Shown here piece after piece: positions 36,927-45,008 of a DNA stretch of 64,000 bases (position 1 is the first letter of the stretch; the number at the start of each line of letters is the position of its first letter). This DNA is from Lactobacillus johnsonii (GTDB lineage Bacteria; Bacillota; Bacilli; Lactobacillales; Lactobacillaceae). The notes under the pieces are model-generated. The model saw only the letters and a list, made by a program, of their open reading frames with translations, was not told the DNA's origin and searched no databases. The translations under genes were made by a program, and so were the position numbers. Where the stretch lies: assembly GCF_013487865.1 (NCBI RefSeq), contig NZ_CP047409.1:1798001-1862000 (forward strand), read 5' to 3'.

Positions 36927-37742
36927 GTGCTTAAATTAAATAGAAAGACTTACTATGACAATGTAAAAAATAGAATTAATCAAGCTGATAAGTATGCTTT
37001 AGTAAAAGAGAAGATTCAAGAAATCTATTATGGCTATGAAGGACAAGAAACATATGGTTATCGTCCTATGTGGGGAGCGTTAAGAGATGAAGGATTTAAA
37101 CTTTCTCTAGAAACAGTACGTAAGTTAATGAGAAGTTTAGGAATAAAAACAACAATTTATCATAAAAATACTGGTAAATATAGTTCGTATAAGGGTAATG
37201 TAGGAAAGAAAGCACCAAACATCCTAAATCAAACTTTTGATGAAACTATCCCCTATAAAGTTCTTCATACCGATGTAACCGAATATAAACTAACTAACGG
37301 CAAGAAAGTTTATATTTCTCCTGTAGTAGATGAAGCTTCTTTGGAGATTCTAGCTTGTGCAGTAAGTTACTCTCCTGAAATGAAAACTATTTATAATATG
37401 CTAGATGAACTAGCAGATAATCTTCCACCAGGAGCTGCTCCTATCCTTCATTTAGATCAAGGCTTTCAATATCAGAATCCAGGCTATCAGGCTCGACTAA
37501 AGAAAATGAATATAATCCAAAGCATGTCCCGAAAAGGAAATTGTCATGATAATGCACCAGGAGAAACGATATTTAATCTAATGAAGAGAGAAAAACTGAA
37601 TCGACTTAAGATTGGAAGTTTAGAAGAGATGAAGGAAATTCTGAAAGATTATATTTATTGGTTTAACAATGTTAGAAGATCAAACAAATTAAAATACACG
37701 ACTCCTGTAAAATACAGAAATCGTGTATTATCAAATCTTTAA
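36927..37742 (+). CDS. IS150-like transposase OrfB (DDE integrase domain)
   Basis: Catalytic part of the transposase. The DDE residues are in HTDVTEY, HLDQGFQYQ and NCHDNAPGETIF. HTH_21 precedes the rve domain. The GTG at 36927 is only a formal start; the frame is open back to 36825, so the natural product is the frameshifted OrfAB fusion. All motifs are intact, so the element may be active. Confidence 0.9.
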   Translation: MLKLNRKTYYDNVKNRINQADKYALVKEKIQEIYYGYEGQETYGYRPMWGALRDEGFKLSLETVRKLMRSLGIKTTIYHKNTGKYSSYKGNVGKKAPNILNQTFDETIPYKVLHTDVTEYKLTNGKKVYISPVVDEASLEILACAVSYSPEMKTIYNMLDELADNLPPGAAPILHLDQGFQYQNPGYQARLKKMNIIQSMSRKGNCHDNAPGETIFNLMKREKLNRLKIGSLEEMKEILKDYIYWFNNVRRSNKLKYTTPVKYRNRVLSNL

Positions 37743-37799
37743 AATTTTATAAATGTCTAACTTTTCTATGGCACTTCATTTTTATTATTTACTATCTTT

Positions 37800-38699
37800 T
37801 TAACGATTAATTGAGCGTGCCATCCGGGAAATCGTATGATTCATTCCACGAATTGTCTTACTTAATTCGAAAATAGTATCCGTTGGGGGCACTACTCCCC
37901 AACCTGCATCTCCAATGTGTTGGATATCAACACCGCAAATTTTATTTTGTAAGGCAATATCATGGACTGTTTGAGCTCCAGAACTTTCTTGACTAGTTCC
38001 AATCGTACTCATTACTAGGCCACCATGTTTATGAACAATTTTTACTATCTTAATTAATTCTTCACTAGTAAAACCTGGAACTGTTCCAACAGCAGGAACC
38101 AAAATAACGTCTGCACCTACATCTAAAAACTCTTTAACTGATTCTTCACTAGCTACTGGTTCATCCACGCCAGCTCCATGCATTTTTCCAGCAATAATTA
38201 AACCTGAAAAATTTTTCTTCGCTGTTTTTACAGCTTTAGCGATCATTCTATTAGTTACACCAGTACCAGGATTTCCAGTAAAACAAACGAAATTGAATCC
38301 TAACTCTTCAACGGCTCTCATGGATTCAACGCTTGCAGTTCTACCAGAAGAAATTTGCAATTTAGTTAATTCCATCTCTGCTTTTTCATCAACTGGCTCC
38401 AAGTTTACTCCAATTGGGCGTCCAGTTAATTTTTGAAGTTTTTTAACCGTATTTTCTGGTTTATCCACTTCCAAGCCGCTTACTTTAGGATTTAAAGTAT
38501 CAAATAAAGTTAATAAAATTAAGTCCGCTCCAAAAGCGGCCGCAATTTCTGAAGTAGTTAGATTATCAATTGCTGGCTCGGTAACCACGTTTTCACTTAA
38601 AACAGTTCTACCTTCACTAGCCTTGATACTTTGTTTTAATTGAGTACCGTCCATTTTTAAAATTTCGCTAGCATTTGCACTAATTATTCTCGTAACCAT
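37800..38699 (-). CDS. TIM-barrel protein of the DUF7916 type, unknown function
   Basis: Protein of about 299 residues with a TIM-barrel pattern: GADLILLTLFDT, GRPIGVNLEP, FNFVCFTGNPGTGVT, LIIAGKMHGAG, GADVILVPAVGTVPGF, GLVMSTIGTSQESSG and DIQHIGDAG at strand ends. Such proteins accompany PTS or sugar genes in lactobacilli, but none is adjacent here. The ATG at 38699 is preferred over 38726 because AGAAAGG sits 9 nt before it. The 3' end lies 22 bp from the IS150-like element. Confidence 0.72.
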   Translation of the reverse strand: MVTRIISANASEILKMDGTQLKQSIKASEGRTVLSENVVTEPAIDNLTTSEIAAAFGADLILLTLFDTLNPKVSGLEVDKPENTVKKLQKLTGRPIGVNLEPVDEKAEMELTKLQISSGRTASVESMRAVEELGFNFVCFTGNPGTGVTNRMIAKAVKTAKKNFSGLIIAGKMHGAGVDEPVASEESVKEFLDVGADVILVPAVGTVPGFTSEELIKIVKIVHKHGGLVMSTIGTSQESSGAQTVHDIALQNKICGVDIQHIGDAGWGVVPPTDTIFELSKTIRGMNHTISRMARSINR

Positions 38700-38796
38700 A
38701 TTTTTAGCCTTTCTTACTTTCTTCAATAATTTGCCGTTTATTTAGGGCAGCTTAAAATAAAAATTTTGGTAATTGGTATATACCCATAGTGGTATA

Positions 38797-38823
38797 AAAA
38801 GCATCCTTTCTAAAGGATGCTTT
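38797..38823 (-). terminator. Terminator after the membrane GDPD gene
   Basis: AAAAGCATCCTTT ... AAAGGATGCTTT, near-perfect hairpin with a 2-nt centre, 9 bp past the stop at 38832. Confidence 0.85.
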
Positions 38824-38831
38824 ACTCCTAA

Positions 38832-40610
38832 TTATTTATTATCATCAGGCAATATTAAAATAAAGTTTAATAGCTTATTAGCGTGACTACGATTATCTTC
38901 AAAATCTTTAACTGTCTCATTTAATTCAGCTAGTCGATCGGTAATAATTCCATTGGCATTGTCATACATCATCTTCATCATCATTTGTGGACTATTGACT
39001 GTCCACGCATACACGGGCTTATTCTGAAGTTGAGCCTGCCATATAAAATCATTGTTTAGAGTAGAATATTCCATTGAATACCCATCTGCAACACTTTGGG
39101 GATACGTAAAATTATAGGGTTGAATATACAAGACAAATAACTTAGGGTTAATTTGATGCAATACCTCAATAACACGATAATCTAATGATTGAACTTGATA
39201 TTTACGCTTAATAATTAGCTTGCCATATTTTTTATTAAAATTCTGGAGCATTTTTGGAGAATCATTAGGTGTTGTCTTAACCTCAATTAACAATTTTTGC
39301 TTTAATTTCTGAGCAGCTTTTAGGTATTGATCAAAACTAGCAATTTTAGCTTGGTGACCATCTTCATGAAGAGTAATTCTAGTCAATTGCTTTAAAGTTA
39401 AATCTTTTGGAGTTTTATTAATTCCAGCTAATTTTTTCAAGTTTTCGTCATGCATCACTACGAATTGCTTATCTTTTGTTTCATGTAGATCAATTTCCAC
39501 ATAATCTGGATGAAGCTTTGCTGTCTTTTTTAGAGCTGGAATAGTATTCTGCACTCCATTTTTATCACTTACCCCTCTGTGTGAAATAGTGACCGGGCGC
39601 CGCAAATCTACTCCCTTTAAATACAAGGTACTATTGATTCCGGCAGTTAATATGAAAATTATTACTAAGCATAAATCTACTATTTTAACTGTCTTTTTAC
39701 TTTTTATTTTTTTCTGATCTTCAGCCTTAAACCCATGTAATGGTGCAACAACAATCAAAATAGAAATAACACTAATCCAAATCACCATTAATTCACTAAT
39801 TATTTGGACCAGTAACAGATTAAAGATAGCAAAACTAAAGCTAAGCTTTTCTGGCAAATGATCTAATCCCAATTGACAGAAATAAATTATTAAATTGCAG
39901 ATAACTAAAATTACGCTAACACAGATTCCTGCAACTAATAAGCGACTTAAGAGGGTCCACCAATTTTTATGGCTAGTCAACCTCCAGCTCTCTTTCATCG
40001 CAATCCATGTCTTTTTTTCTTGATAAATCATCAAGGGAAGCGTCAAAATCAATCTGATTCCCAAAATAAAAGCTAGCAAATAAAAAATTATCAATCCACT
40101 AACCAGCCAAATATTTCTAGTCATAAAATCCAAAATAAATTCTGGAATCTGAACTTTGGCTAATAACGGTGTTCGATAAACCATATCTGCAAAAGGTACA
40201 ATTAACAAAAAATATAAGCCTAGTAATAAGATGGAACCTACTCGAACAGAACGATATGTCTGCCATAATTCTTTAAATAGTAATTTAAGGGAAAATCGAT
40301 TCTGAGAAATTTCTCTAATTCCCAATAATATTAAGGCAAATACACCATAAATTACTAAAAATAGGATAACTAATTCAAAGATTAATAGGAGAGCAACTCC
40401 AGTATGTGTGGTAATAATGGTAACAATGTTTTGATATGAAACAAACGGAATTGCACTAGCTTTTAAAATTCCAGTTGTTACATACCTGAATAACGGAATG
40501 ATTAGCATCTGCGTAAAAATATCTATTCCGATAAATAAAGCTACATACTCTAGCCAATGTATTCTAAAATTTTTAGAATACATATCTATTTTTCGAAAAA
40601 TATTTTTCAA
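38832..40610 (-). CDS. Membrane-anchored glycerophosphodiester phosphodiesterase
   Basis: Protein of 592 residues. The first 330 form a GPDPase membrane domain with about eight helices. The C-terminal 250 form a GDPD domain beginning TISHRGVSDKNGVQNTIPAL. The metal-binding Glu of the usual HRG...ENT motif is Gln here (VQNT). YVEIDLHETKDKQFVVMHD is intact. It likely hydrolyses glycerophosphodiesters or lipoteichoic-acid-like polymers at the outer face of the membrane. Confidence 0.87.
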   Translation of the reverse strand: MKNIFRKIDMYSKNFRIHWLEYVALFIGIDIFTQMLIIPLFRYVTTGILKASAIPFVSYQNIVTIITTHTGVALLLIFELVILFLVIYGVFALILLGIREISQNRFSLKLLFKELWQTYRSVRVGSILLLGLYFLLIVPFADMVYRTPLLAKVQIPEFILDFMTRNIWLVSGLIIFYLLAFILGIRLILTLPLMIYQEKKTWIAMKESWRLTSHKNWWTLLSRLLVAGICVSVILVICNLIIYFCQLGLDHLPEKLSFSFAIFNLLLVQIISELMVIWISVISILIVVAPLHGFKAEDQKKIKSKKTVKIVDLCLVIIFILTAGINSTLYLKGVDLRRPVTISHRGVSDKNGVQNTIPALKKTAKLHPDYVEIDLHETKDKQFVVMHDENLKKLAGINKTPKDLTLKQLTRITLHEDGHQAKIASFDQYLKAAQKLKQKLLIEVKTTPNDSPKMLQNFNKKYGKLIIKRKYQVQSLDYRVIEVLHQINPKLFVLYIQPYNFTYPQSVADGYSMEYSTLNNDFIWQAQLQNKPVYAWTVNSPQMMMKMMYDNANGIITDRLAELNETVKDFEDNRSHANKLLNFILILPDDNK

Positions 40611-40656
40611 AAATTATTCCTCCACTCCTATTTTCTACCCTTGCAATTTAGTTTAT

Positions 40657-40699
40657 AAAAAATAGGAATCCTTATCTATTCTTAGGATTCCTATTTTTT
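40657..40699 (-). terminator. Terminator overlapping the end of the beta-lactamase-like gene
   Basis: Perfect 16-bp arms AAAAAATAGGAATCCT ... AGGATTCCTATTTTTT; the right arm contains the stop region of the gene ending at 40691. Confidence 0.9.
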
Positions 40700-41452
40700 A
40701 AAGTCAGCACTCTTCACATGTGAAAAAATCAACTTACTTAATTCTTGGAAGAATAATCTATCCTCTATATTTCTTCCCTCATAACTGCTCAAAACCGTGC
40801 AAAATACTGGTGCTTTTTTCGTCATAAAAGCACAAACCTCATGGCGTGCCTGACGATCTCGTCCCAGTTTATTGTAGGTAAGAAGATTATCCCCATAAAA
40901 AGTTAAATCTGTTGGAATAGTATGATTGCCTAATCCTTTACGCACTAAAGCACAAAAAAGATTTTGAGTAGTCATTAAATGTGTAATCAACTTATCAATA
41001 CTAATAGCTGTACATTCGTTATCTTGATCGTTAGCCGAATAGCGCATTAACTCTCTTCCCAATCGGATGCCGGGATAATTCTGTTTTAACCACTCATCAA
41101 TTTCATAAATATCAAATTTTTCAATTAATAGATTAGTAGCTACATTATCTGATAATGCACTAGTTAAATAAACTAGGTCTCGAACGCTCCAATTAGTACG
41201 ACGTAAATCACCAATAATACCAGCGCCACGCACACGAGAAAGATCAGTAACTTCCATTTTTTCATCCACAACTTCAGGGGTCTTTTTCCACTGATCTTCA
41301 ATATATGCAGCAATATCTAAGTCAATCAAACTTCCTGCTGGAAAAATTTTCTCAACTTGATGTTGATACATAATTTGATCGCCATATTTAACAATTACAC
41401 CTGCATCAATATCATACTTTTGGATAATTTCAGTAATTCCATCCTTTAACAT
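40691..41452 (-). CDS. Class A beta-lactamase-like serine hydrolase with altered SxxK
   Basis: Protein of 253 residues with a penicillin-recognising fold and no signal peptide. SDN is present (Ser101-Asp102-Asn103) and KLG replaces the KTG box. The nucleophile motif reads PAGSLIDL: Ser41 is present but the general-base Lys is Asp44. Activity as a beta-lactamase is therefore doubtful. The ATG at 41452 has AAAGGCGA at good spacing, so it is chosen over 41485. Confidence 0.8.
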   Translation of the reverse strand: MLKDGITEIIQKYDIDAGVIVKYGDQIMYQHQVEKIFPAGSLIDLDIAAYIEDQWKKTPEVVDEKMEVTDLSRVRGAGIIGDLRRTNWSVRDLVYLTSALSDNVATNLLIEKFDIYEIDEWLKQNYPGIRLGRELMRYSANDQDNECTAISIDKLITHLMTTQNLFCALVRKGLGNHTIPTDLTFYGDNLLTYNKLGRDRQARHEVCAFMTKKAPVFCTVLSSYEGRNIEDRLFFQELSKLIFSHVKSADFKK

Positions 41453-41590
41453 AAAGCAATCGCCTTTCTTATTAGACTTAGACAAAACTTAACTTACGTT
41501 ATCTTATATATTATGTCAGTATCTTTTATTATAAAGTTATTTTAAAACTTTTTGTTATCCTATATCAAGATAGCTTTTAATTTCAAAAGA

Positions 41591-41614
41591 AAAAGATGCT
41601 TAAATGCATCTTTT
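41591..41614 (-). terminator. Terminator after the RpiR regulator gene
   Basis: AAAAGATGC ... GCATCTTTT with a 6-nt loop, about 40 bp past the stop at 41655. Confidence 0.7.
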
Positions 41615-41654
41615 CTAGTAGCTTACAGCCTTTATTTAATTCATTATTAGAATA

Positions 41655-42506
41655 CTACTCATCTAATTGTTTTAATTGATTAGTTACTAGTTCTGTTTCT
41701 TTAAACTTTTCTTCTAATCTAGGTAAATCTTGATTAATCGTTGCTAAAAATAAGACACTTGAGACAAACACTTCAGAAAAAAGTGAATTTATCGCACCTA
41801 CTCTAAGCAGCTTTTCATCTGTTGATACACCTAAAACCACATCACTGATTTCAACCAAAGGAGACTGATGAGAACGAGTCACAGCAATAATTGGCGTATG
41901 ATTTTTACGTGCTTGTCCAGCCAGTAATAATATTTCTTGAGTCAGGCCACTATAAGAGAAAATGACCAAAACATCTGTCGACTGGGAATAACAAATTCTC
42001 TCTAAGGCAATATGAATATCTTGATTAAAAATGACATTTTTATCACTACGAATAAATTTATAGTAAAGATCTTGAGCAGGTAAGCTCGATGCACCAACAC
42101 CGGCTAAATAGATTCGATCAGCATTTTTCAAAAAATTAATCGCTTGATTTAAGGCCATTCCATCAATTAAATGAGCCGTTTGTTCAGTATTCTGTTTAAT
42201 ACTTGATAGAAGTTTTTGTAAAACAACATGTGGATTATCATGATTATCCACAATAGGTTCAATTGTATTTTTATCTTCTTGGGGTGTATCTTGAGCAAGT
42301 TGAATTTGAAAATCTTTTAGTCCCTTAAAACCCAGTTGTTGACAAAAACGTATCATCGAAGCCGCACTAGTTTTAGTGATTTTCCCCAAGCCTTGTGCAT
42401 CTTCTTGTAAAAAAGTCTTCGGATGAGCCAATAAATAATCGGCAATCTTTTTAGATGCTCCCTTAAAATTAGGATAATTGTTTAAAACTTTAGTAGATAA
42501 ATCCAT
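41655..42506 (-). CDS. RpiR/MurR-family regulator with SIS domain
   Basis: Regulator of 283 residues. The N-terminal HTH_6 (about 1-77) includes LGKITKTSAASMIRFCQQLGFKGLKDFQ. The C-terminal SIS domain (about 110-240) contains YLAGVGASS and VLVIFSYSGLTQEILLLA, binding a phosphosugar. It lies 48 bp after the GalT-like gene and may regulate it. The effector is unknown; members respond to MurNAc-6-P, ribose-5-P or glucosamine-6-P. Confidence 0.88.
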   Translation of the reverse strand: MDLSTKVLNNYPNFKGASKKIADYLLAHPKTFLQEDAQGLGKITKTSAASMIRFCQQLGFKGLKDFQIQLAQDTPQEDKNTIEPIVDNHDNPHVVLQKLLSSIKQNTEQTAHLIDGMALNQAINFLKNADRIYLAGVGASSLPAQDLYYKFIRSDKNVIFNQDIHIALERICYSQSTDVLVIFSYSGLTQEILLLAGQARKNHTPIIAVTRSHQSPLVEISDVVLGVSTDEKLLRVGAINSLFSEVFVSSVLFLATINQDLPRLEEKFKETELVTNQLKQLDE

Positions 42507-42554
42507 AACGTACCTCTATTTCTATTCAACATTCTAAGGTACTGAAATATTATT

Positions 42555-43331
42555 TCAAGATTTTTGTACAAAATTTAATAATCTCTTCGCTTCTTTTCTC
42601 AAGGTATTATTATCATTACACTCGGATAATTTATATCCTACAAAATAAGGTGGTGCATAAAAACGTGGGATAATTTTACAACAGATTCCGTCTTTATTGG
42701 GATAGAAAAACAGGTTATATGAATCACATTTTCCTCCATACATCTCTTCTAAGGTATAACGGATAGCGTATTGAATCCAATCCGCCCAAAGATCTAAACC
42801 GTTTTTACCTGTTAAATTAACATTTAATTCCTGAAAGCCTTGAACTGGATGTGTCGCAAAATTAACTTCCATATTATTTGTCTTAAAAACAGTAATTCCA
42901 GTAAAATTACTTTCGTGAATATATTTATAACCATCTTCTTTATACAAACCGACGATTTGCATATGTGGATGAGACAGTGATCCATTAGACTTAGGTCCAA
43001 AATTTTTATACCAAAGGACTGATCTGAATTCTCTGTTTTGCCTCATCTTGTTGAAGCATTCAAGAGCAAACTTCATTAAGCGACGATTATATTCTTGTGA
43101 ATATGTAGCAACATCTCCATTATGTTCATCTGATTCAATTAATACAGTTTGTTTTGTATCCTTTAAAGTTGGAAAACGATTAGCCAGCCAGATCATTGGC
43201 CCATTGGTTTGATAAATATCCCTTAAATTTTCCACATCACAAAAAGGACAGATAGTATCCTTACTACCATTAAAACTGGATGGTTTATCTTTAGCTATCG
43301 CAAATTCAAATATAAGTGGATCATTATTCAA
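42555..43331 (-). CDS. GalT-like HIT-superfamily protein (DUF4931 type)
   Basis: Cytosolic protein of 258 residues related to galactose-1-phosphate uridylyltransferase. CPFC (Cys28, Cys31) gives a zinc pair. The active-site motif HPHMQ near residue 125 matches the GalT HPHxQ with its nucleophilic His. ANRFPTLK and VLIESDEHNGD are also conserved. It is probably a nucleotidyl transferase or phosphorylase acting on a sugar phosphate; a cre box upstream fits a sugar role. Confidence 0.78.
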   Translation of the reverse strand: MNNDPLIFEFAIAKDKPSSFNGSKDTICPFCDVENLRDIYQTNGPMIWLANRFPTLKDTKQTVLIESDEHNGDVATYSQEYNRRLMKFALECFNKMRQNREFRSVLWYKNFGPKSNGSLSHPHMQIVGLYKEDGYKYIHESNFTGITVFKTNNMEVNFATHPVQGFQELNVNLTGKNGLDLWADWIQYAIRYTLEEMYGGKCDSYNLFFYPNKDGICCKIIPRFYAPPYFVGYKLSECNDNNTLRKEAKRLLNFVQKS

Positions 43332-43359
43332 ATTTATTCCCCATCTCTGAAAAAAATAT

Positions 43360-43388
43360 TTGCACTTCAGCTCACACTCTACTATAAT
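43360..43388 (+). promoter_or_regulatory. Orphan consensus sigma-70 promoter
   Basis: TTGCAC (43360-43365), 17-nt spacer, perfect TATAAT (43383-43388) on the plus strand, pointing away from the GalT-like gene. No plus-strand coding gene follows; a cre box and a plus-strand terminator do. Confidence 0.72.
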
Positions 43389-43403
43389 AATCTATGAAGG
43401 CGA

Positions 43404-43417
43404 TTGAAGCGCTTTCA
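43404..43417. promoter_or_regulatory. cre box between the GalT-like gene and truncated aroD
   Basis: TTGAAGCGCTTTCA matches the cre consensus at 13 of 14 positions with the AAGCGCTT core. It lies 73-86 bp before the GalT-like start and just after the orphan plus-strand promoter, so CcpA could affect both directions. Confidence 0.68.
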
Positions 43418-43446
43418 TATAACATTTTGTAGCTTTCCTTAACTTT

Positions 43447-43480
43447 ACTCTTTCGGTCACTTTTCCGAAAGAGTTTTTTT
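43447..43480 (+). terminator. Plus-strand terminator without a coding gene
   Basis: ACTCTTTCGG ... CCGAAAGAGT, perfect 10-bp arms, 8-nt loop, then seven T's on the plus strand. The minus strand lacks a T run after the hairpin. Confidence 0.82.
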
Positions 43481-43482
43481 AT

Positions 43483-43905
43483 CTAGAAAAGTACCACTTG
43501 TACTTTCTTAGATTTCGCATCTTTAATTAGCCCTTTTACTCTATCAGACACATGCCCTTGCTCGATATCAACGGCATATCCCAATTTAAAATCAATTACA
43601 ATTTTTACTAGGTTTAAATATGCATCTTCACTATCTAATTCAGTCTTACCACCGAATTTTTGACTACGAAATGTAATTAAAACAGGAATAGTTCCCATCA
43701 CATCTTTTACTTTTCCTGCAACTTCAAGTAGCCTATTCATTAAAACTACGTCTTTAAAATAATCAATTCTCCACTCCATCATCTCAGGTTGGAGTTTTTT
43801 TATTTCCTCTGCTTGCTTTAAAATATCCTTTTCACTTTCACCGGTATTAATGGGCATTAAAATTGTTTGCTTGTTAATTTCTACTTTTCTTTGATCAAAA
43901 CTCAT
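43483..43905 (-). pseudogene. aroD: Truncated type I 3-dehydroquinate dehydratase
   Basis: The first 140 residues of an enzyme of about 250. EWRIDYFKDV and PVLITFRSQKFGG are clear type I dehydroquinase motifs. The frame ends QVVLF-stop, exactly where the catalytic SYHDF would follow, so the catalytic His and the Schiff-base Lys are missing. The stop is 3 bp from the hairpin at 43447-43480. It is presumably a remnant after a deletion; a functional shikimate step must be elsewhere or absent. Confidence 0.8.
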
Positions 43906-43923
43906 CTTTTTTCTCCAAAATAA

Positions 43924-43955
43924 AAAATTGCTACCTAAATTATAGTAGCAATTTT
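43924..43955 (-). terminator. Terminator after the 288-aa membrane protein
   Basis: AAAATTGCTAC ... GTAGCAATTTT, perfect 11-bp arms, 12 bp past the stop at 43967. Confidence 0.8.
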
Positions 43956-43966
43956 ATCTTCATTCA

Positions 43967-44833
43967 TTAAAATTTATCGCGTTTAATGCTGCGAATAATA
44001 GCAATTACAAATACTAGGATACTGCATCCCATGCCAAAGTAAGCCATGTAACCGACACTAAACATTTGACCAATCTGTGCTGGGTTAATTTGGTGGTTAA
44101 TGGCAAATTGATATGCCCATCGATTAATCATAGTTGGCGTCAAAACAAATAAAACTGTTGAAATACCTGACCCAACTAGCATAGCCCGACGTGAATATGG
44201 TTCTCTAAAGAATTGTGCCAAAACACAAATAGCTGGGGCTACCATTAAAAGGAAAGTCCAAATCATAATCCATCTACCTGCCGGATCGTTCATAAATTGA
44301 CCACTATTTGTCGCATAGCGGTATGTTCCCCATAAACTTCCACCTAATAAGCTATCAAGTAATCCAACTACATTTGCTCCTTGAGCCGCATAAACATTAT
44401 TAGTACTAGCAGCCGCACCTTGGAGCATTTTTAATATATCTTGTGAGCCAGTAGTTTGAAAATTAATAGTGACAACTTGTCGCATATAAGTGGATAAAAA
44501 CATGATCATTGAAGCTCCTAGCTGCAATGCTTTAAGTAAATGAAGCGTTTTGTTTCCACCTAATTTAAATTCTAAGCTAAGAGTTCGATCAGGATTTTTA
44601 CTTTTTACAATAATAAATGCACCAGCAATTGCAGCAATTATTAAAATTACCAGACCAAGCCACCACTTGGTCATAATAAATAGAATTGCTAGCACAATTA
44701 AAGCTACTGAAATATATGGCCGGTTTAAGAATAAGTCCCAGACATTTACTTTACCATGGCTTGCTAGTCGCTTTCGATACTCTTCTCTAGTTAAAACTTT
44801 TTTCTTATCTTTAGAATCTTCCATCTTATTCAC
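43967..44833 (-). CDS. Hypothetical integral membrane protein, 288 aa
   Basis: No family recognised. A charged cytoplasmic N-terminus (about 1-38) is followed by helices at about 42-58, 59-76, 100-117, 190-208, 218-236 and 257-280, with an extracytoplasmic stretch (about 120-185) between the third and fourth. It ends in a basic tail (RSIKRDKF). Divergent from the MFS gene. Confidence 0.7.
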   Translation of the reverse strand: MNKMEDSKDKKKVLTREEYRKRLASHGKVNVWDLFLNRPYISVALIVLAILFIMTKWWLGLVILIIAAIAGAFIIVKSKNPDRTLSLEFKLGGNKTLHLLKALQLGASMIMFLSTYMRQVVTINFQTTGSQDILKMLQGAAASTNNVYAAQGANVVGLLDSLLGGSLWGTYRYATNSGQFMNDPAGRWIMIWTFLLMVAPAICVLAQFFREPYSRRAMLVGSGISTVLFVLTPTMINRWAYQFAINHQINPAQIGQMFSVGYMAYFGMGCSILVFVIAIIRSIKRDKF

Positions 44834-45008
44834 TATTTTCTACCTTTACCTTATTGTGCTAATCAATATTAGCATGTTACAAGTCTATCCGCATTACTTT
44901 TTTAAGAAAATTAAACAACTTAACAAGATGAAGATAATTACTTTTAAAACACTGTGCTAAAATAATCCTATTATAAATTTAAAAGTAATTTAGAATTGAG
45001 ATGACTAG

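Larger units (their letters stand above)
36285..37778 (+). mobile_element. IS150-like IS3-family element, 1494 bp
   Basis: Inverted ends start TGAAGTGCC on both sides and share GTTAGACAT at the same offset. The 3-bp flanks are TTT on both sides (36282-36284, 37779-37781), the size expected for IS3. Two ORFs overlap through a slippery A-run at 36819-36825. Confidence 0.93.
43395..43480 (+). ncRNA. Candidate small RNA under CcpA control (or deletion scar)
   Basis: The segment from the predicted +1 (about 43395) to the terminator T run would give an RNA of about 86 nt. It has a perfect -10, a cre box just after the start and a strong terminator. A 12-codon ORF (ATG at 43394, no ribosome site) is not convincing. 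The alternative is that promoter and terminator are ends of a deleted gene. Confidence 0.4.

Noticed and set aside
43394-43432. 12-codon ORF beginning ATGAAGGCG after the orphan promoter
   Set aside because: No ribosome site, and the ATG falls at or before the predicted transcription start.
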